The notes under the pieces: model-generated
Told to the model about the DNA's origin: nothing
Databases searched by the model: none
Seen by the model: only the letters and a program-made list of their open reading frames with translations
Source: Alphaproteobacteria bacterium
GTDB taxonomy: Bacteria; Pseudomonadota; Alphaproteobacteria; TMED109
Assembly (NCBI GenBank): GCA_022825235.1
Contig: JAJDYI010000026.1
Location: 23,501 to 87,500 of the forward strand
Direction of reading: 5' to 3'
Length of the DNA: 64,000 bases
Program-made: the position numbers and the translations under genes
In this document: positions 24,498-36,011 of the stretch, piece by piece
Numbering within the stretch: the stretch's first letter is position 1
Layout: the number at the start of each line of letters is the position of its first letter

Positions 24498-25383
24498 GTC
24501 CCAGTTGGGCCGTGTCGACGCGCTCACCACGCCGGGCGATGAAGAGCGTGGCGGCGACGATGACGCCGGCGCCGGTGATGGTGGCCGCGGCAGGCAGCTG
24601 CCCGAAGAGCAGGAAGCCGTAGAACGTGGCGAAGATCAGCCGGGTGTAGTCGACGGGCATCACCGCGCTCGGCTGCACGCCGCGCAACCCGAGCACGGTG
24701 AACATCTGCCCGAGTGTGCCGGCACCGCCGATCGCCAATAGCAGCAGCAGTTCGAACGGTTCTGGCCAGCGCCAGACGAACAGCGCCGGAACGAACGTCG
24801 CCAGCGTCGCGAAGCCGGCAAACCACAGCTGGATGGTGAGCGTCGCCTCGGTCTCCGCCAGCGATTTCACCGTCAGCTTGACACCGGCAATGGTCACCGC
24901 CGACGCCAGTGACAAGGCCACCCCGGCTGCCGGCAAGTCCGTGCCGGACGGGCCGACCATCAGCACGATGCCGCCAAACCCGATCAGGGTCGCGATCCAG
25001 CGCGGGAGATCGACGCGGTCCCCCATGATCAGGACCGCAAGCGGAATCAGGAAGAGAATGCGCGTGAAACCCAGGGTCACGGCTTCCGCCAGCGGCAGCA
25101 GCGACAGGGCCGTGAAGCCCATCCACATGGAGACCACCCCGAGCAGGCCTCGAAAGAGATGCATGCGCGGCCGTGCGGTCACGATCGCCGCGGGACGTCG
25201 CAGGAAGAAGGGGATCAGGACCACGCCGCCGAAGAGGCACCGGAAGAACGCGAGTTGCAGGGGATGGAAGTCGGTAGAAAGGAACTTGACCAGCGCTGCC
25301 ATCACCGGGAACGTGGCGGCAGCGCAGAGAATGAAGAGCGTGGCGCGCGTATGCGCCGAGACCGGCACCCCCAACCCGCGCAT
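24481..25383 (-). CDS. EamA/DMT-family transporter (first of an adjacent pair)
   Basis: A 300-residue inner-membrane permease with ten predicted helices in two EamA repeats. The first repeat is around ATFPVMAALVKFLS to GIVLMVG, the second around AGVALSLASAVTIAGVKL to AAATITGAGVIVAATLF. Members export amino acids, nucleobases or other metabolites; the substrate cannot be told. The ATG at 25383 shares one base with the upstream stop (TGATG), so it is translated together with the second DMT gene. Confidence 0.88.
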   Translation of the reverse strand: MRGLGVPVSAHTRATLFILCAAATFPVMAALVKFLSTDFHPLQLAFFRCLFGGVVLIPFFLRRPAAIVTARPRMHLFRGLLGVVSMWMGFTALSLLPLAEAVTLGFTRILFLIPLAVLIMGDRVDLPRWIATLIGFGGIVLMVGPSGTDLPAAGVALSLASAVTIAGVKLTVKSLAETEATLTIQLWFAGFATLATFVPALFVWRWPEPFELLLLLAIGGAGTLGQMFTVLGLRGVQPSAVMPVDYTRLIFATFYGFLLFGQLPAAATITGAGVIVAATLFIARRGERVDTAQLGLIRRR

Positions 25384-26300
25384 CACTGGCGCCGCCGGTG
25401 CGCGCGGCTTTCCCGATGCGCCATGTAGACCGAACTCCCCAGGATCACCGCCGCGCCGACCCAGGTCCAGAGGTCCGGAATCTCGGCGTAGAGAGCGTAG
25501 CCGGCCAGGGCCATCATCGGGAGGCGGATGAAATCGTACGGCAGCACGGCCGTGGCTTCCGTGACGGCAAAAGCGCGCACCCAGCAGTGATGGGCCAGGG
25601 TGCCGACCAGGCCGAGCACGGCCATCAACGCGAGGTCCGTTCCGGTCGGGGGGGTCCACTCGAGCAACGCCGGGGCGACGGCGAACACCGACAGGAACAG
25701 CGGCACGTACAGCACCACCGAATTAGGGTGGTCCGTCCGGGCGACGACCTTGACCACGGTCGCCCCGACCGCCATCAGCATGGAAGCGCAGAGCGCCGAA
25801 CCGATCGCCAGCGAGAATTCGGCGAACCCCGGCCGGAGGACGATGAGCATCCCGACGAAACCCAGCGCGGTCGCGGTCCAGCGCCGGGCCCGCATGCGCT
25901 CACCGAGAAAGACGGCGATCAGCACCGCCGCGAAGATGGGTGCGGAGAAGTTGATCGCCGTCGCCTGCGCGAGGGGGATGTTGCTGACCGCGTAAAACCA
26001 CAGGTACATGGCGGTGAACCCGAGCAGGCCCCGGACCACCTGCAGCGCCGGCCGCGTCGTCTTGAGCGAGCGGATTCCTGCGGGCCAGACCAGCAGCAGC
26101 ACGAAGATGAGCCCGAACAGCGAGCGGACGAAAAGGAGCTCGAACAGCCCGTAGCGGGACGACAGCTCGCGGACCAGCGTGTTCATGAGGGTGAAGAACA
26201 CGTTGGCGAGGATCATCCACATCGCGCCACGCACCGGCGGCGGGATGGCCGCCCACGCGATCCGGACGGTGTGCAGACTCCTGGTGTGCAGACTCCTCAT
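25383..26300 (-). CDS. EamA/DMT-family transporter (second of an adjacent pair)
   Basis: A 305-residue DMT permease with ten predicted helices ([73 protein letters not shown]). It shares segments with the neighbouring transporter, such as the RGLLG and VxPYDFIRL / VMPVDYTRL regions, so the pair is probably an old tandem duplication; the proteins could form a heterodimer. The N-terminus holds a perfect tandem repeat (RSLHT twice) from a 15-bp duplication. The true start could be the ATG at 26300 or, less likely, further downstream. Confidence 0.86.
   Translation of the reverse strand: MRSLHTRSLHTVRIAWAAIPPPVRGAMWMILANVFFTLMNTLVRELSSRYGLFELLFVRSLFGLIFVLLLVWPAGIRSLKTTRPALQVVRGLLGFTAMYLWFYAVSNIPLAQATAINFSAPIFAAVLIAVFLGERMRARRWTATALGFVGMLIVLRPGFAEFSLAIGSALCASMLMAVGATVVKVVARTDHPNSVVLYVPLFLSVFAVAPALLEWTPPTGTDLALMAVLGLVGTLAHHCWVRAFAVTEATAVLPYDFIRLPMMALAGYALYAEIPDLWTWVGAAVILGSSVYMAHRESRAHRRRQ
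26268..26297. repeat. Perfect 15-bp tandem duplication at the start of a DMT gene
   Basis: GGTGTGCAGACTCCT occurs twice without a gap (26268-26282 and 26283-26297), directly inside the minus-strand ATG at 26300. It is in frame and adds RSLHT to the protein N-terminus. On the minus strand each copy begins with AGGAG, so the duplication also doubles a Shine-Dalgarno-like element. Confidence 0.9.
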
Positions 26301-26351
26301 AAGACCCGGGCAGTCCGCCCGGCACGCCAGCGCCGGCGGCCGGGCCGGCGA

Positions 26352-26888
26352 TCAGCGGCGATGTTCGTTCAGGCGCGGCATCAACTCGACCAGGTTGCAG
26401 GGGCGAAACCGGTTGTCGAGTTGGTGGACGAGGATGTCGTCCCAGCCGTCGCGACAGGCACCGGGCGAGCCCGGCAGCGCGAACAGGTACGTGCCGTGGG
26501 CGACTCCTGCGAGTGCCCGTGACTGCATGGTGGAGGTTCCGATCTTGGAGAAGCTCAGCATCCTGAAGAGTTCTCCGAAACCTGGGATGTCCTTCTCCAC
26601 CACGCGCTGGAACGCCTCCGGTGTGACGTCGCGTCCCGTGATGCCGGTGCCGCCGGTGGCGATGACCGCATCCACCTCGGGATCCGCGATCCAAGCCCGC
26701 AACTGCGCCTCGATTCGGTCGGCTTCATCCGGAACCAGCACGCGCGCCTGCAGGACGTGATTCGCGGCCGTGATACGCCCGGCGAGAAGGTCGCCGGAAC
26801 GATCGTCGGACGCCGTCCTGGAGTCAGAGACGGTGAGGACGGCGATCTGGACCGGGAGGAACGGCCTGGCGGCATCAAGACCCGACAT
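26352..26888 (-). CDS. moaB: Molybdenum cofactor biosynthesis protein MoaB
   Basis: A 178-residue MoaB/MogA-like protein that adenylates molybdopterin before molybdate insertion, or a paralogue of that activity. The fold signature is [20 protein letters not shown], then [20 protein letters not shown] (molybdopterin-binding GGTG) and [18 protein letters not shown]. The ATG at 26888 overlaps the end of the lytic transglycosylase gene by 14 bases, which suggests co-transcription without a functional link. With modABC elsewhere in the window, this supports active Mo-enzyme metabolism. Confidence 0.92.
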   Translation of the reverse strand: MSGLDAARPFLPVQIAVLTVSDSRTASDDRSGDLLAGRITAANHVLQARVLVPDEADRIEAQLRAWIADPEVDAVIATGGTGITGRDVTPEAFQRVVEKDIPGFGELFRMLSFSKIGTSTMQSRALAGVAHGTYLFALPGSPGACRDGWDDILVHQLDNRFRPCNLVELMPRLNEHRR

Positions 26889-28656
26889 AGAACTCCGTGT
26901 TCCCTGCCCCGGATTCGGAATCCAGCGGGACGTACTGCGGCCACTTGCCGTGGCTCAGGGCCACCCGGGCCGGTTTGTGCTGGCCGAAGCGATCCCGGTA
27001 GAGCCACAGGCTGGCTAGCACGCGTTTCACGAACCACCGCGTCTCCAGCAACGGGATGCTCTCGATGAACAGGAGCGGGTGGTCGGTGCCGATATTCTCC
27101 TTCCACGCCACCCAGTGGCGTGCCCCGGCGTTGTAGGACACCAGGAGGCCGATCAGGTCGCGGCGGATCTTCGGGTGGTCCAGGGCGTCACTGAGCACCC
27201 GCTGGCCCAGGTTCAGATTGAAGACGGGGTCGTACAGGAAGTCGGCGCCGGGCCCGCGAAGCCGTTCGTCGCCGGTCAGTCTCCGTCCGATCCGCGGCAG
27301 CACCTGCATGAGCCCGCGGGCTCCGCGCGAACTCTTGGCCCGGATGTGGAAGCCCGATTCCTTGCGGACGATCGCGTGGACTAGGGCTTGGTCGATCTCG
27401 GATGCCGCGCTGCCGACCCAGTCCGCCGCCGGGTAGAGCGCCGAGAGGTTGAGGGTCCCCGATCGACCCAGGCGGCTGCCCAGCCGGAGCTGGACCCCGG
27501 GCAGGTCGAGGGCCATCGCGAAGGCGAGAAGTTCGGGGTCCGTTGCCTGCCGGCCCTCGCCGGCGAGCCGCCGGAATTCGGCATCGGCCTCGTACACGCG
27601 TCCTGCCTGCACCAGCGCGATCGCGCGCCGGGCGCCGGGGCGTGCGAAAACCGGCCAGGCAGGGTCGACCGTGACCCCGAGCCGGTCGACCCAGTCGTGG
27701 CGTTCGGAGAGCCCGAGTTGTTCCAGGGCAAGCTGTCCGTAGAGGGTCAGGGGGAAACCGGCGGCCGTGCGCAGCATCGCCTCGGCGTCGTCGTCGTGGT
27801 CGATGCGGGCGTAGATGTGGGCGGCCCAGTACGCACCGGCGGCGGTTTCCCACGTGCTTCCGGGAGTCACCGCCGCCTGCCCGAAGTGCTCAAGCGCGGA
27901 ATAGGTGAGGTCGAGCCTGAGAGCCGCCAGCCCGGCGCGCAGATGGATCCACGAGAACCCCGGCTCCACGGACGTGCTGGCGGCCGCGGCCAGCGTGAAG
28001 GCGCGCCAGTAATCGCCATCCGCGTAGTAGCCGATGGCGATCCGGCCCTCAAGCTGGGCAACGTCCTCGGGCGAGAGGTTGTGGGGCTCGCCGTGGAGGC
28101 GCGACAGGGCGGCGTCATACCTGCCGCGGGTCACCAGGCGGATGATCTCCTGCGCGAGCTTCCGTTCCGCCGGCGTGTCCCCGATTTTCAGGGCATGGCT
28201 GGGCCAGTCGGGACCGTAACCGCCGAGGCGCCGCACGCGTTCCGGCGGCGGCGGCTTGGCGTCGTCCGGACCCTGGCGCCGGAGTGCGAGGCGGTGGATC
28301 AGGCGCGCGCCTGGGTGATCGGCGTAGGCGTCGAGCCATCCGGCGAGGTCGGCGAACGACGACCGGTACTCCGTCGGGTGCATCAGTTTCTGGTAGCGCA
28401 CGTGGCCGAGCAGGACGTGGTCCCGGAGCAGCGCGATTTCGTTTTCCGCGGCCGCCCAGTCGCCCCGCTCCTGCAGGGCAAAGATGCGTCGGTAGCGGGC
28501 AGCATCTTCCCGTGACAGCACCAGCGGAACGCCGGCCCGCAGGAGTTCCTCGGTGACCTGCGCCAGCGGCTTGACCGCTGCGTTGGGTTCGGCCGCCGCG
28601 CTCCAGGCGATCGCGCTGGCGGCCACAAACACGGCTAGTCGTGAAACTGCAACCAT
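26875..28656 (-). CDS. slt: Soluble lytic murein transglycosylase (Slt70 type)
   Basis: A periplasmic enzyme of 593 residues that cleaves the MurNAc-GlcNAc bond to form 1,6-anhydro-muropeptides. A signal peptide is seen (MVAVSRLAVFVAASAIAWSA, then AEP). A long helical superhelical domain (about residues 40-420) precedes the lysozyme-like SLT domain. The SLT domain has IVRKESGFHIRAKSSRGARGLMQVLP with the catalytic Glu in KESGF, then NLNLGQRVLSD and LVSYNAGARHW. The ATG at 28656 is chosen from the signal peptide. It is divergent from the CoA-transferase genes. Confidence 0.92.
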   Translation of the reverse strand: MVAVSRLAVFVAASAIAWSAAAEPNAAVKPLAQVTEELLRAGVPLVLSREDAARYRRIFALQERGDWAAAENEIALLRDHVLLGHVRYQKLMHPTEYRSSFADLAGWLDAYADHPGARLIHRLALRRQGPDDAKPPPPERVRRLGGYGPDWPSHALKIGDTPAERKLAQEIIRLVTRGRYDAALSRLHGEPHNLSPEDVAQLEGRIAIGYYADGDYWRAFTLAAAASTSVEPGFSWIHLRAGLAALRLDLTYSALEHFGQAAVTPGSTWETAAGAYWAAHIYARIDHDDDAEAMLRTAAGFPLTLYGQLALEQLGLSERHDWVDRLGVTVDPAWPVFARPGARRAIALVQAGRVYEADAEFRRLAGEGRQATDPELLAFAMALDLPGVQLRLGSRLGRSGTLNLSALYPAADWVGSAASEIDQALVHAIVRKESGFHIRAKSSRGARGLMQVLPRIGRRLTGDERLRGPGADFLYDPVFNLNLGQRVLSDALDHPKIRRDLIGLLVSYNAGARHWVAWKENIGTDHPLLFIESIPLLETRWFVKRVLASLWLYRDRFGQHKPARVALSHGKWPQYVPLDSESGAGNTEFYVGS

Positions 28657-28871
28657 GCGACGCGACGTCCTCCGTACGCGGAGAGGGTAGCGCAGGCGGG
28701 CCCAAGCCCGCGCGCCGCGCCGAATCCGCGCTCCGGACGGCATGGCCGCCGGCGCCGTCCGGCGCGGGCCGGTGCCGGGCCCGCTGATGGTCTGCAGCAC
28801 CGTTGCCGCCCGCTGGAGTCTCTCGTACTCTCTGGCCGGCCGGAGTGGCCAATCATCGGGATCAGGGCTCC

Positions 28872-29573
28872 ATGAACAAGGTGTACGAGGATGCTGCCGT
28901 GGCGCTGGATGGGCTGGCTGCTGACGGCATGACGGTGATGGCCGGCGGCTTTGGGCTCTGCGGCATTCCCGAGAACCTGATTCTTGCGCTCAAGGACACG
29001 GGCGTGCGGGACCTCACGGTCATCAGCAACAATGCCGGTGTGGATGGTGCCGGACTGGGGCTTCTGCTCGAGACCCGGCAGGTCCGCAAGATGATTTCCA
29101 GCTACGTGGGCGAGAACAAGATCTTTGCCCAGCAGTATCTCGACGGAATCCTGGAGCTTGAATTCAATCCGCAGGGGACGCTGGCGGAACGGATCCGCGC
29201 CGGCGGCGCCGGAATTCCCGCGTTCTACACGGCGAGCGGCGCCGGAACGGTCGTGGCCGATGGCAAGGAGACCCGCACGTTCAACGGGCGGGCGTACGTC
29301 ATGGAAACGGGACTCGTTGCCGACCTCGCCATCGTGAAAGCCTGGAAGGGCGATACCAAGGGCAACCTGATCTATCGCAAGACCGCCCGGAACTTCAATC
29401 CGATGATGGCCACCGCCGGCAAGGTCACGGTCGCCGAGGTCGAGCACCTCGTCGAACCGAGCGAGCTCGACGGCGACCAGGTCCACACGCCCGGGATCTA
29501 CGTCGACCGCATTCTGCAGGGGCCCAGCTACAGTCGGGTGGTCGAGCACCGGACCACCCGGCCCCGGTCCTGA
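28872..29573 (+). CDS. scoA: 3-oxoacid CoA-transferase subunit A
   Basis: The alpha subunit (233 residues) of a two-subunit type I CoA transferase, typically succinyl-CoA:3-ketoacid, which activates acetoacetate. The family motif [12 protein letters not shown], an oxyanion/CoA site, is present, followed by [20 protein letters not shown] and [14 protein letters not shown] C-terminal sequence ([10 protein letters not shown]). The ATG at 28872 follows ATCAGGGCTCC. Subunit B follows after 23 bases with the same orientation, so they form one operon. The specific acceptor (acetoacetate, 3-oxoadipate) is inferred only from overall similarity. Confidence 0.92.
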   Translation: MNKVYEDAAVALDGLAADGMTVMAGGFGLCGIPENLILALKDTGVRDLTVISNNAGVDGAGLGLLLETRQVRKMISSYVGENKIFAQQYLDGILELEFNPQGTLAERIRAGGAGIPAFYTASGAGTVVADGKETRTFNGRAYVMETGLVADLAIVKAWKGDTKGNLIYRKTARNFNPMMATAGKVTVAEVEHLVEPSELDGDQVHTPGIYVDRILQGPSYSRVVEHRTTRPRS

Positions 29574-29596
29574 GCGCGCGAACGGAGGCGATCATC

Positions 29597-30241
29597 ATGC
29601 CTTGGAATCGAACTGACATCTGTGCCCGTGCCGCACAGGAACTCCAGGACGGGTTCTACGTGAACCTCGGGATCGGGATGCCGACGGAGGTGGCGAACTT
29701 CGTGCCCGAGGGGGTCGACATCACGCTCCAGAGCGAGAACGGACTGCTTGGCATGGGTCCGTTTCCGTACGACGACGAAGTCGACCCTGACCTGATCAAT
29801 GCCGGCAAGCAGACCGTATCCGAGCTTGCCGACTCCAGCTATTTCTCGAGCGCCGAGAGTTTCGCCATGATTCGGGGCGGGCACGTGGATCTCTCCATCC
29901 TCGGCGCCATGCAGGTTGCGGCCAATGGCGACCTCGCCAACTGGACCATCCCGGGAAAGATGGTCAAGGGCATGGGCGGCGCGATGGACCTTGTCGCCGG
30001 CGTCCGCCGGGTCATCGTGGTGATGGAACACGTTGCCCGCGACGGCAGTCCGAAACTGCTGAAGACCTGCACCCTGCCGCTTACGGGGCAGGCGTGCGTC
30101 GATCTCGTGATCACGGATCTCGGGGTCTTCGTGCCGAAGGACGGGGTGGTCCGGGTCGTGGAACTGGCGCCGGGCGTGCAGTTCGGCGAGGTCGAGGCCA
30201 AGACCGGGGCGCCGCTGGCCGAAGCGCTCCGCGCCGCCTGA
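29597..30241 (+). CDS. scoB: 3-oxoacid CoA-transferase subunit B
   Basis: The beta subunit (214 residues) carrying the catalytic Glu that forms the glutamyl-CoA thioester: [10 protein letters not shown]. Other landmarks are [17 protein letters not shown] and [27 protein letters not shown]. It pairs with the A subunit just upstream. The ATG at 29597 follows ACGGAGGCGATC, a good Shine-Dalgarno sequence. The operon ends here; a tRNA-Arg gene on the other strand begins six bases after the stop. Confidence 0.94.
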   Translation: MPWNRTDICARAAQELQDGFYVNLGIGMPTEVANFVPEGVDITLQSENGLLGMGPFPYDDEVDPDLINAGKQTVSELADSSYFSSAESFAMIRGGHVDLSILGAMQVAANGDLANWTIPGKMVKGMGGAMDLVAGVRRVIVVMEHVARDGSPKLLKTCTLPLTGQACVDLVITDLGVFVPKDGVVRVVELAPGVQFGEVEAKTGAPLAEALRAA

Positions 30242-30246
30242 GCATG

Positions 30247-30323
30247 TGGCGCGCCCTGCAGGACTCGAACCTGCGACCTGCGGTTTAGAAGACCGCTGCT
30301 CTATCCGCCTGAGCTAAGGGCGC
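30247..30323 (-). tRNA. tRNA-Arg (anticodon TCT)
   Basis: On the minus strand the acceptor stem GCGCCCT pairs with AGGGCGC. The D-arm is AGCTCAGGCGGATAGAGC, and the anticodon stem-loop GCGGTCTTCTAAACCGC presents TCT. The T-arm is GCAGGTTCGAGTCCTGC. CCA is encoded (TGG at 30247-30249 on the plus strand). Confidence 0.97.
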
Positions 30324-30437
30324 CCACCTAGACACTACCGGCTGCACCGAGCGGTTGCACCGCGCCGCGCCGCCGCAGCAACGGGTGTGGCTGCATCGGC
30401 TCGGGGGCTGCGGGGCCGCCCCCGTCGGGTCCCGGGG

Positions 30438-31028
30438 CTAGTCGGCGAATACACCGGTTTCCCCGTCGGGGAGCGGCACCTCGAACGCGTTCAGGATGTA
30501 CGAGATAAGCGTGTAGTAACCGACGAGCGTGACGAGTTCGACCAGTCCGTCGTCGCCGACGACCGCGCGGGCGCTCCGGTACGTGGTCTCGTCCACCTTG
30601 CCGTCCTTCAGGAGCGCTGCGGCCACGTCGTACGCGGCTTGCTCGACGGGATCCGACAGGGAAGGGGGCTCCCCGTTCAGAATGGCCGTGAGGGTGTCTT
30701 CGGGGACGCCTTCCTGCCGGGCGATCCGGGCGTGGGCCCACCATTCGAATTCGGCTCGCCAGGTCGCACCCGCTGTCAGGATCGCGATTTCACGGGCAGC
30801 GGCGGGCAGCCTGCCGCGGAACCGGAGCTGCTCGCCCAGGGCCAGCACGCTCTCTCCCAGGTCCGGACGATGGGCCCAGGCGTTGAACGGACCGGCCAGG
30901 CCGCCGCGCGAATCGATGAAGGTGGCGGGCGTGTGGTGCCGTGCACGTTCGCCACCGGTGACGGCGTCGAAAACGACCCGCTGTGCGGCGGTGGCCTCCT
31001 GAAGAGTGATGGGGGGAAGTCGACTCAT
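30438..31028 (-). CDS. Carboxymuconolactone decarboxylase (AhpD-like fold) family protein without the Cys pair
   Basis: A 196-residue all-helical CMD-family protein. The core helix reads REIAILTAGATWRAEFEWWAHARIA, followed by GLVELVTLVGYYTLISYILNAF. Peroxidase members have a CxxC in this helix with His after it; here the Cys positions are replaced, so alkylhydroperoxidase activity is unlikely. It resembles the 4-carboxymuconolactone decarboxylase-like group found in aromatic or terpenoid catabolism, but no such pathway is next to it. The ATG at 31028 has GGAG nine bases upstream. Confidence 0.85.
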   Translation of the reverse strand: MSRLPPITLQEATAAQRVVFDAVTGGERARHHTPATFIDSRGGLAGPFNAWAHRPDLGESVLALGEQLRFRGRLPAAAREIAILTAGATWRAEFEWWAHARIARQEGVPEDTLTAILNGEPPSLSDPVEQAAYDVAAALLKDGKVDETTYRSARAVVGDDGLVELVTLVGYYTLISYILNAFEVPLPDGETGVFAD

Positions 31029-31157
31029 GCTTGGTGCTCCAGTCCCGGCTGGCTCATCCGGGTCGGTGATTGCCACGAATCGGGACCGCCCCGGGGTCGT
31101 GACCGATGCCGGGGTGGCCAGTGAAGCGGCGCCGGCGTGACGGCCGCGCCCGGCGGT

Positions 31158-31454
31158 TCACATCGGGGGCAGGGGCCGGAAATTGTCGGCGTAGGTCTGC
31201 TGTCCCGGCCGCTGATCGGCCGGATCGGCGATTTCGTACCGCAGCCCGTGCGTCTCCGCGAACCGGACCGCGGAGGCCCGGCTCGGGAACGTCATGGTGA
31301 CCTGCTCGGCCGTGTCGTTGGACGCGGTCCAGCCCATCAGGGTTTCCACGCTCTGTGGCACCCTGGCCAGGAATTCCAGGCGCCAGCGGCGGGTCTTGCG
31401 CAGGCCCGACTGCATGGCCGTCCGCGCTGGGCGGTAGATCCGGACGTCCGCCAT
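31158..31454 (-). CDS. Complex I NDUFS4-like accessory subunit (ETC complex I subunit family)
   Basis: A 98-residue homologue of the mitochondrial complex I 18-kDa accessory subunit NDUFS4. The pattern is VRIYRPARTAMQSG, then WRLEFLARVPQSVETLMGWTASND, FPSRASAVRFAETHGLRYEI and a C-terminal YADNFRP. This subunit is known from alphaproteobacteria and mitochondria, where it stabilises NADH:ubiquinone oxidoreductase at the membrane. It is encoded away from the nuo operon here, as is usual. The ATG at 31454 lies 14 bases downstream of the tRNA-Pro gene on the same strand, so both may share a transcript. Confidence 0.9.
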   Translation of the reverse strand: MADVRIYRPARTAMQSGLRKTRRWRLEFLARVPQSVETLMGWTASNDTAEQVTMTFPSRASAVRFAETHGLRYEIADPADQRPGQQTYADNFRPLPPM

Positions 31455-31467
31455 AGACGACTCCCTG

Positions 31468-31544
31468 TGGTCGGGGCGGCGTGATTTGAACACGCGACCC
31501 CCTGCTCCCAAAGCAGGTGCGCTACCAGGCTGCGCTACGCCCCG
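31468..31544 (-). tRNA. tRNA-Pro (anticodon TGG)
   Basis: On the minus strand the acceptor stem CGGGGCG pairs with CGCCCCG. The D-arm is AGCGCAGCCTGGTAGCGC, the anticodon stem-loop CCTGCTTTGGGAGCAGG gives TGG, and the T-loop is GTTCAAATC. CCA is encoded (TGG at 31468-31470 on the plus strand). The discriminator is A. Confidence 0.97.
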
Positions 31545-31571
31545 TGGCCCGCAGGCTACCCGAAGTTCGTA

Positions 31572-32693
31572 TCAGGCGCTGCCGTCAAACGCCAGCCGGA
31601 CGCCGCAGAGGATATGCCGCGTCGCGGGCGGGTAGTAGTTGCGGAACGCGGGGCGCCGGACTTCCGGCTCGCTCAGGCGGCTGCCACCCTTCAGCACGAA
31701 GTGCCGTCCGTCGAACCATGGCAGCGAGTACTCGCGGTAGGGGAACGGCCGGAACCCGGGATAGGGATGGAAGCGGTTGGCGCACCACTCCCAGACGCGG
31801 CCGGTGTCGTGGAGCAGACCGGCCCGCCGGGCGGTCTCCCATTCATGCTCGTGCGGCAAACGTCCACCGCGAAACCGCGCGTAGGCGCCGGCTTCGTGAC
31901 GACTCACGCCGGCGACGAATTCGCCGGGGTCGTCCGGAACGGCGCCCTGCCATGCATCCGGTGCTTCGACTTCCGTTCGCGTCTGCCAACGCCAGCCTTC
32001 CGGTGTCCACCACCGGGGATCGCGGTACCCGCCGGCGACGACAAACGCCTCCCATTCGCGATTGGTGACCGGCCGCTGCGCGATGCGGAAATCGCGCAGC
32101 CGGACCCGGGCACGCGGGAGCTCGTTGTCGTGCGCGCGGGCCGGATCGGCGCTGCCGACGGGCACGACTGCGCCAGGCAGCGACCGGGTCGGCGCATCAA
32201 CCGAGCCCGGGTGCCCGGGCCCGGCTGCCGGCTGGCCGGGGGTGCGCACCCGGCCGGCGGCCGTGCGAACGGTCTCGAGATGCTGGGCGTGATGCGAGAC
32301 GAGGAAATGCAGGATGCGGTCATCCGCGCGCAGCGGGTCCGCCGCGTCCGGATCGCGCACCTTGCAGAGGAGTGCCCAGTTGCGCTGCATCGTTTCGTTC
32401 GACCACCGGAGCAGCTCGGCGCGCCGCGGCAGCAGGCCTCCCCGGGCGGATTTCGGTGCGAGTTCCGGCAGGCAGCGTTGCGCGAGGCGATCTCGGATCG
32501 CGTGATCGGCCAACAGGGCGGAACGGATCCACACGCATTCGACGAACACGCAGTGTTCGAGATGCCACCCGATCGGACTGAGGTCGGGGTGCGCCTGGTC
32601 GCGCAGGCGGTCCTCGCTCTGCGCGGCAGCGGCACCGAGGAGCGCCCGCTGCAGGTCGTGCCAGCGACCAAGGGGATCGTGGGCCGGGCTCAC
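31572..32693 (-). CDS. egtB: EgtB-like sulfoxide synthase (DinB plus formylglycine-generating-enzyme-like domains)
   Basis: A non-heme iron enzyme of 373 residues that would join hercynine to gamma-glutamylcysteine or cysteine with oxygen. The N-terminal DinB-like domain supplies iron ligands: His in SPIGWHLEHCVF and the HxxxH in VSHHAQHLETV. The C-terminal FGE-sulfatase-like domain has RPVTNREWEAFVVAGGY, GRLPHEHEWETARR, VWEWCANRFHPYPGF and a final CGVRLAFDG. It is shorter than typical EgtB (about 430) and lacks the FNxYY and RGLLSR segments of the classical type, so it may be a variant. The GTG at 32693 overlaps the egtC stop (GTGA), which firmly links it to ergothioneine. Confidence 0.82.
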   Translation of the reverse strand: MSPAHDPLGRWHDLQRALLGAAAAQSEDRLRDQAHPDLSPIGWHLEHCVFVECVWIRSALLADHAIRDRLAQRCLPELAPKSARGGLLPRRAELLRWSNETMQRNWALLCKVRDPDAADPLRADDRILHFLVSHHAQHLETVRTAAGRVRTPGQPAAGPGHPGSVDAPTRSLPGAVVPVGSADPARAHDNELPRARVRLRDFRIAQRPVTNREWEAFVVAGGYRDPRWWTPEGWRWQTRTEVEAPDAWQGAVPDDPGEFVAGVSRHEAGAYARFRGGRLPHEHEWETARRAGLLHDTGRVWEWCANRFHPYPGFRPFPYREYSLPWFDGRHFVLKGGSRLSEPEVRRPAFRNYYPPATRHILCGVRLAFDGSA

Positions 32694-33469
32694 AACGGCT
32701 GGGTCTCGATGCCGGTGCCCGCGATCACGACGAGATGGCCCGACGGCACGCGTTTCCAGGACGTATCCTGGTCGAACGGTTCCGAAGCCACCAGCAGGCC
32801 GTCGGCGAACGCTGGGTGGCGCACGGCGGTGTACAGGCTGGGCGCGGGGCGTCGGCCGACGGCGTGACGGGTGGCGACGATCAGGTCGGGCGTGGCTGCG
32901 ATCACGTTCAGCAGCGCATCCGCATCTCGTGGAAGCAGATGGGACAGGATCTTGAATGCCTGGCGCACGGCTCCGGGCAGGTCATCGCCCGGGAGCTCCC
33001 ACTGTCGGCGCACCAGCGCGAACAGGAGTTCGGAATCGCTCGAACCCCGGATGGTTGCCTCAAGTCCGGGGGGCAGGAGCTGGCGCAGGCGCGGGCGCAC
33101 CGTGCCCAGGAACTGCTCGATGTAGCCGTTGTGCGAGAACAGCAGACCGTCCGCCTGAAACGGGTGGGTGTTCTCGTGGTGCACGGGCAGGGGCGGCGTG
33201 GCGCTCCGGACGTTGGCGACCCAGACTGGCCGTGTCAGCGCGCTTGCCAACTGCGGTAGGTTGGGATCCTGCCAGACCGGGAGCGTGCTTCGGTAATGGC
33301 CGGGACTCCGGTCGTCGTTGAACCAGCCGAAGCCGTAGCCATCGGCGCACACGAGGGTCCGTTCGAACTCGCGGGCGGCATGGCTCTGGACCACGAGCGA
33401 GTGCGCCGGCCGGGTCAGGAAGGCGTCCAGGCGGCACGGGGGGCCGAGGTAGGCGGCGTGACGGCACAT
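32690..33469 (-). CDS. egtC: EgtC-type class II glutamine amidotransferase
   Basis: A 259-residue Ntn hydrolase whose mature N-terminus is the catalytic Cys2 (MCRHAAYLG). In the mycobacterial pathway EgtC removes glutamate from the gamma-glutamyl-hercynylcysteine sulfoxide. Family landmarks are CADGYGFGWFND, ANVRSATPPLPVHHENTHPF, LFSHNGYIEQF and SSDSELLFALV. The ATG at 33469 has GAAGAG just upstream. It is the first gene of the egtC-egtB pair. Its presence suggests the gamma-glutamylcysteine (EgtA/GshA-dependent) route; housekeeping gshA elsewhere could supply that thiol. Confidence 0.9.
   Translation of the reverse strand: MCRHAAYLGPPCRLDAFLTRPAHSLVVQSHAAREFERTLVCADGYGFGWFNDDRSPGHYRSTLPVWQDPNLPQLASALTRPVWVANVRSATPPLPVHHENTHPFQADGLLFSHNGYIEQFLGTVRPRLRQLLPPGLEATIRGSSDSELLFALVRRQWELPGDDLPGAVRQAFKILSHLLPRDADALLNVIAATPDLIVATRHAVGRRPAPSLYTAVRHPAFADGLLVASEPFDQDTSWKRVPSGHLVVIAGTGIETQPL

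Positions 33470-36010
<2,541 letters not shown>

Positions 36011-36011
<1 letters not shown>

Noticed and set aside
27388..28515. A 375-codon plus-strand frame opposite the lytic transglycosylase gene
   Set aside because: The minus-strand frame has a signal peptide and the SLT catalytic motif, and the opposite frame has no recognisable domain.
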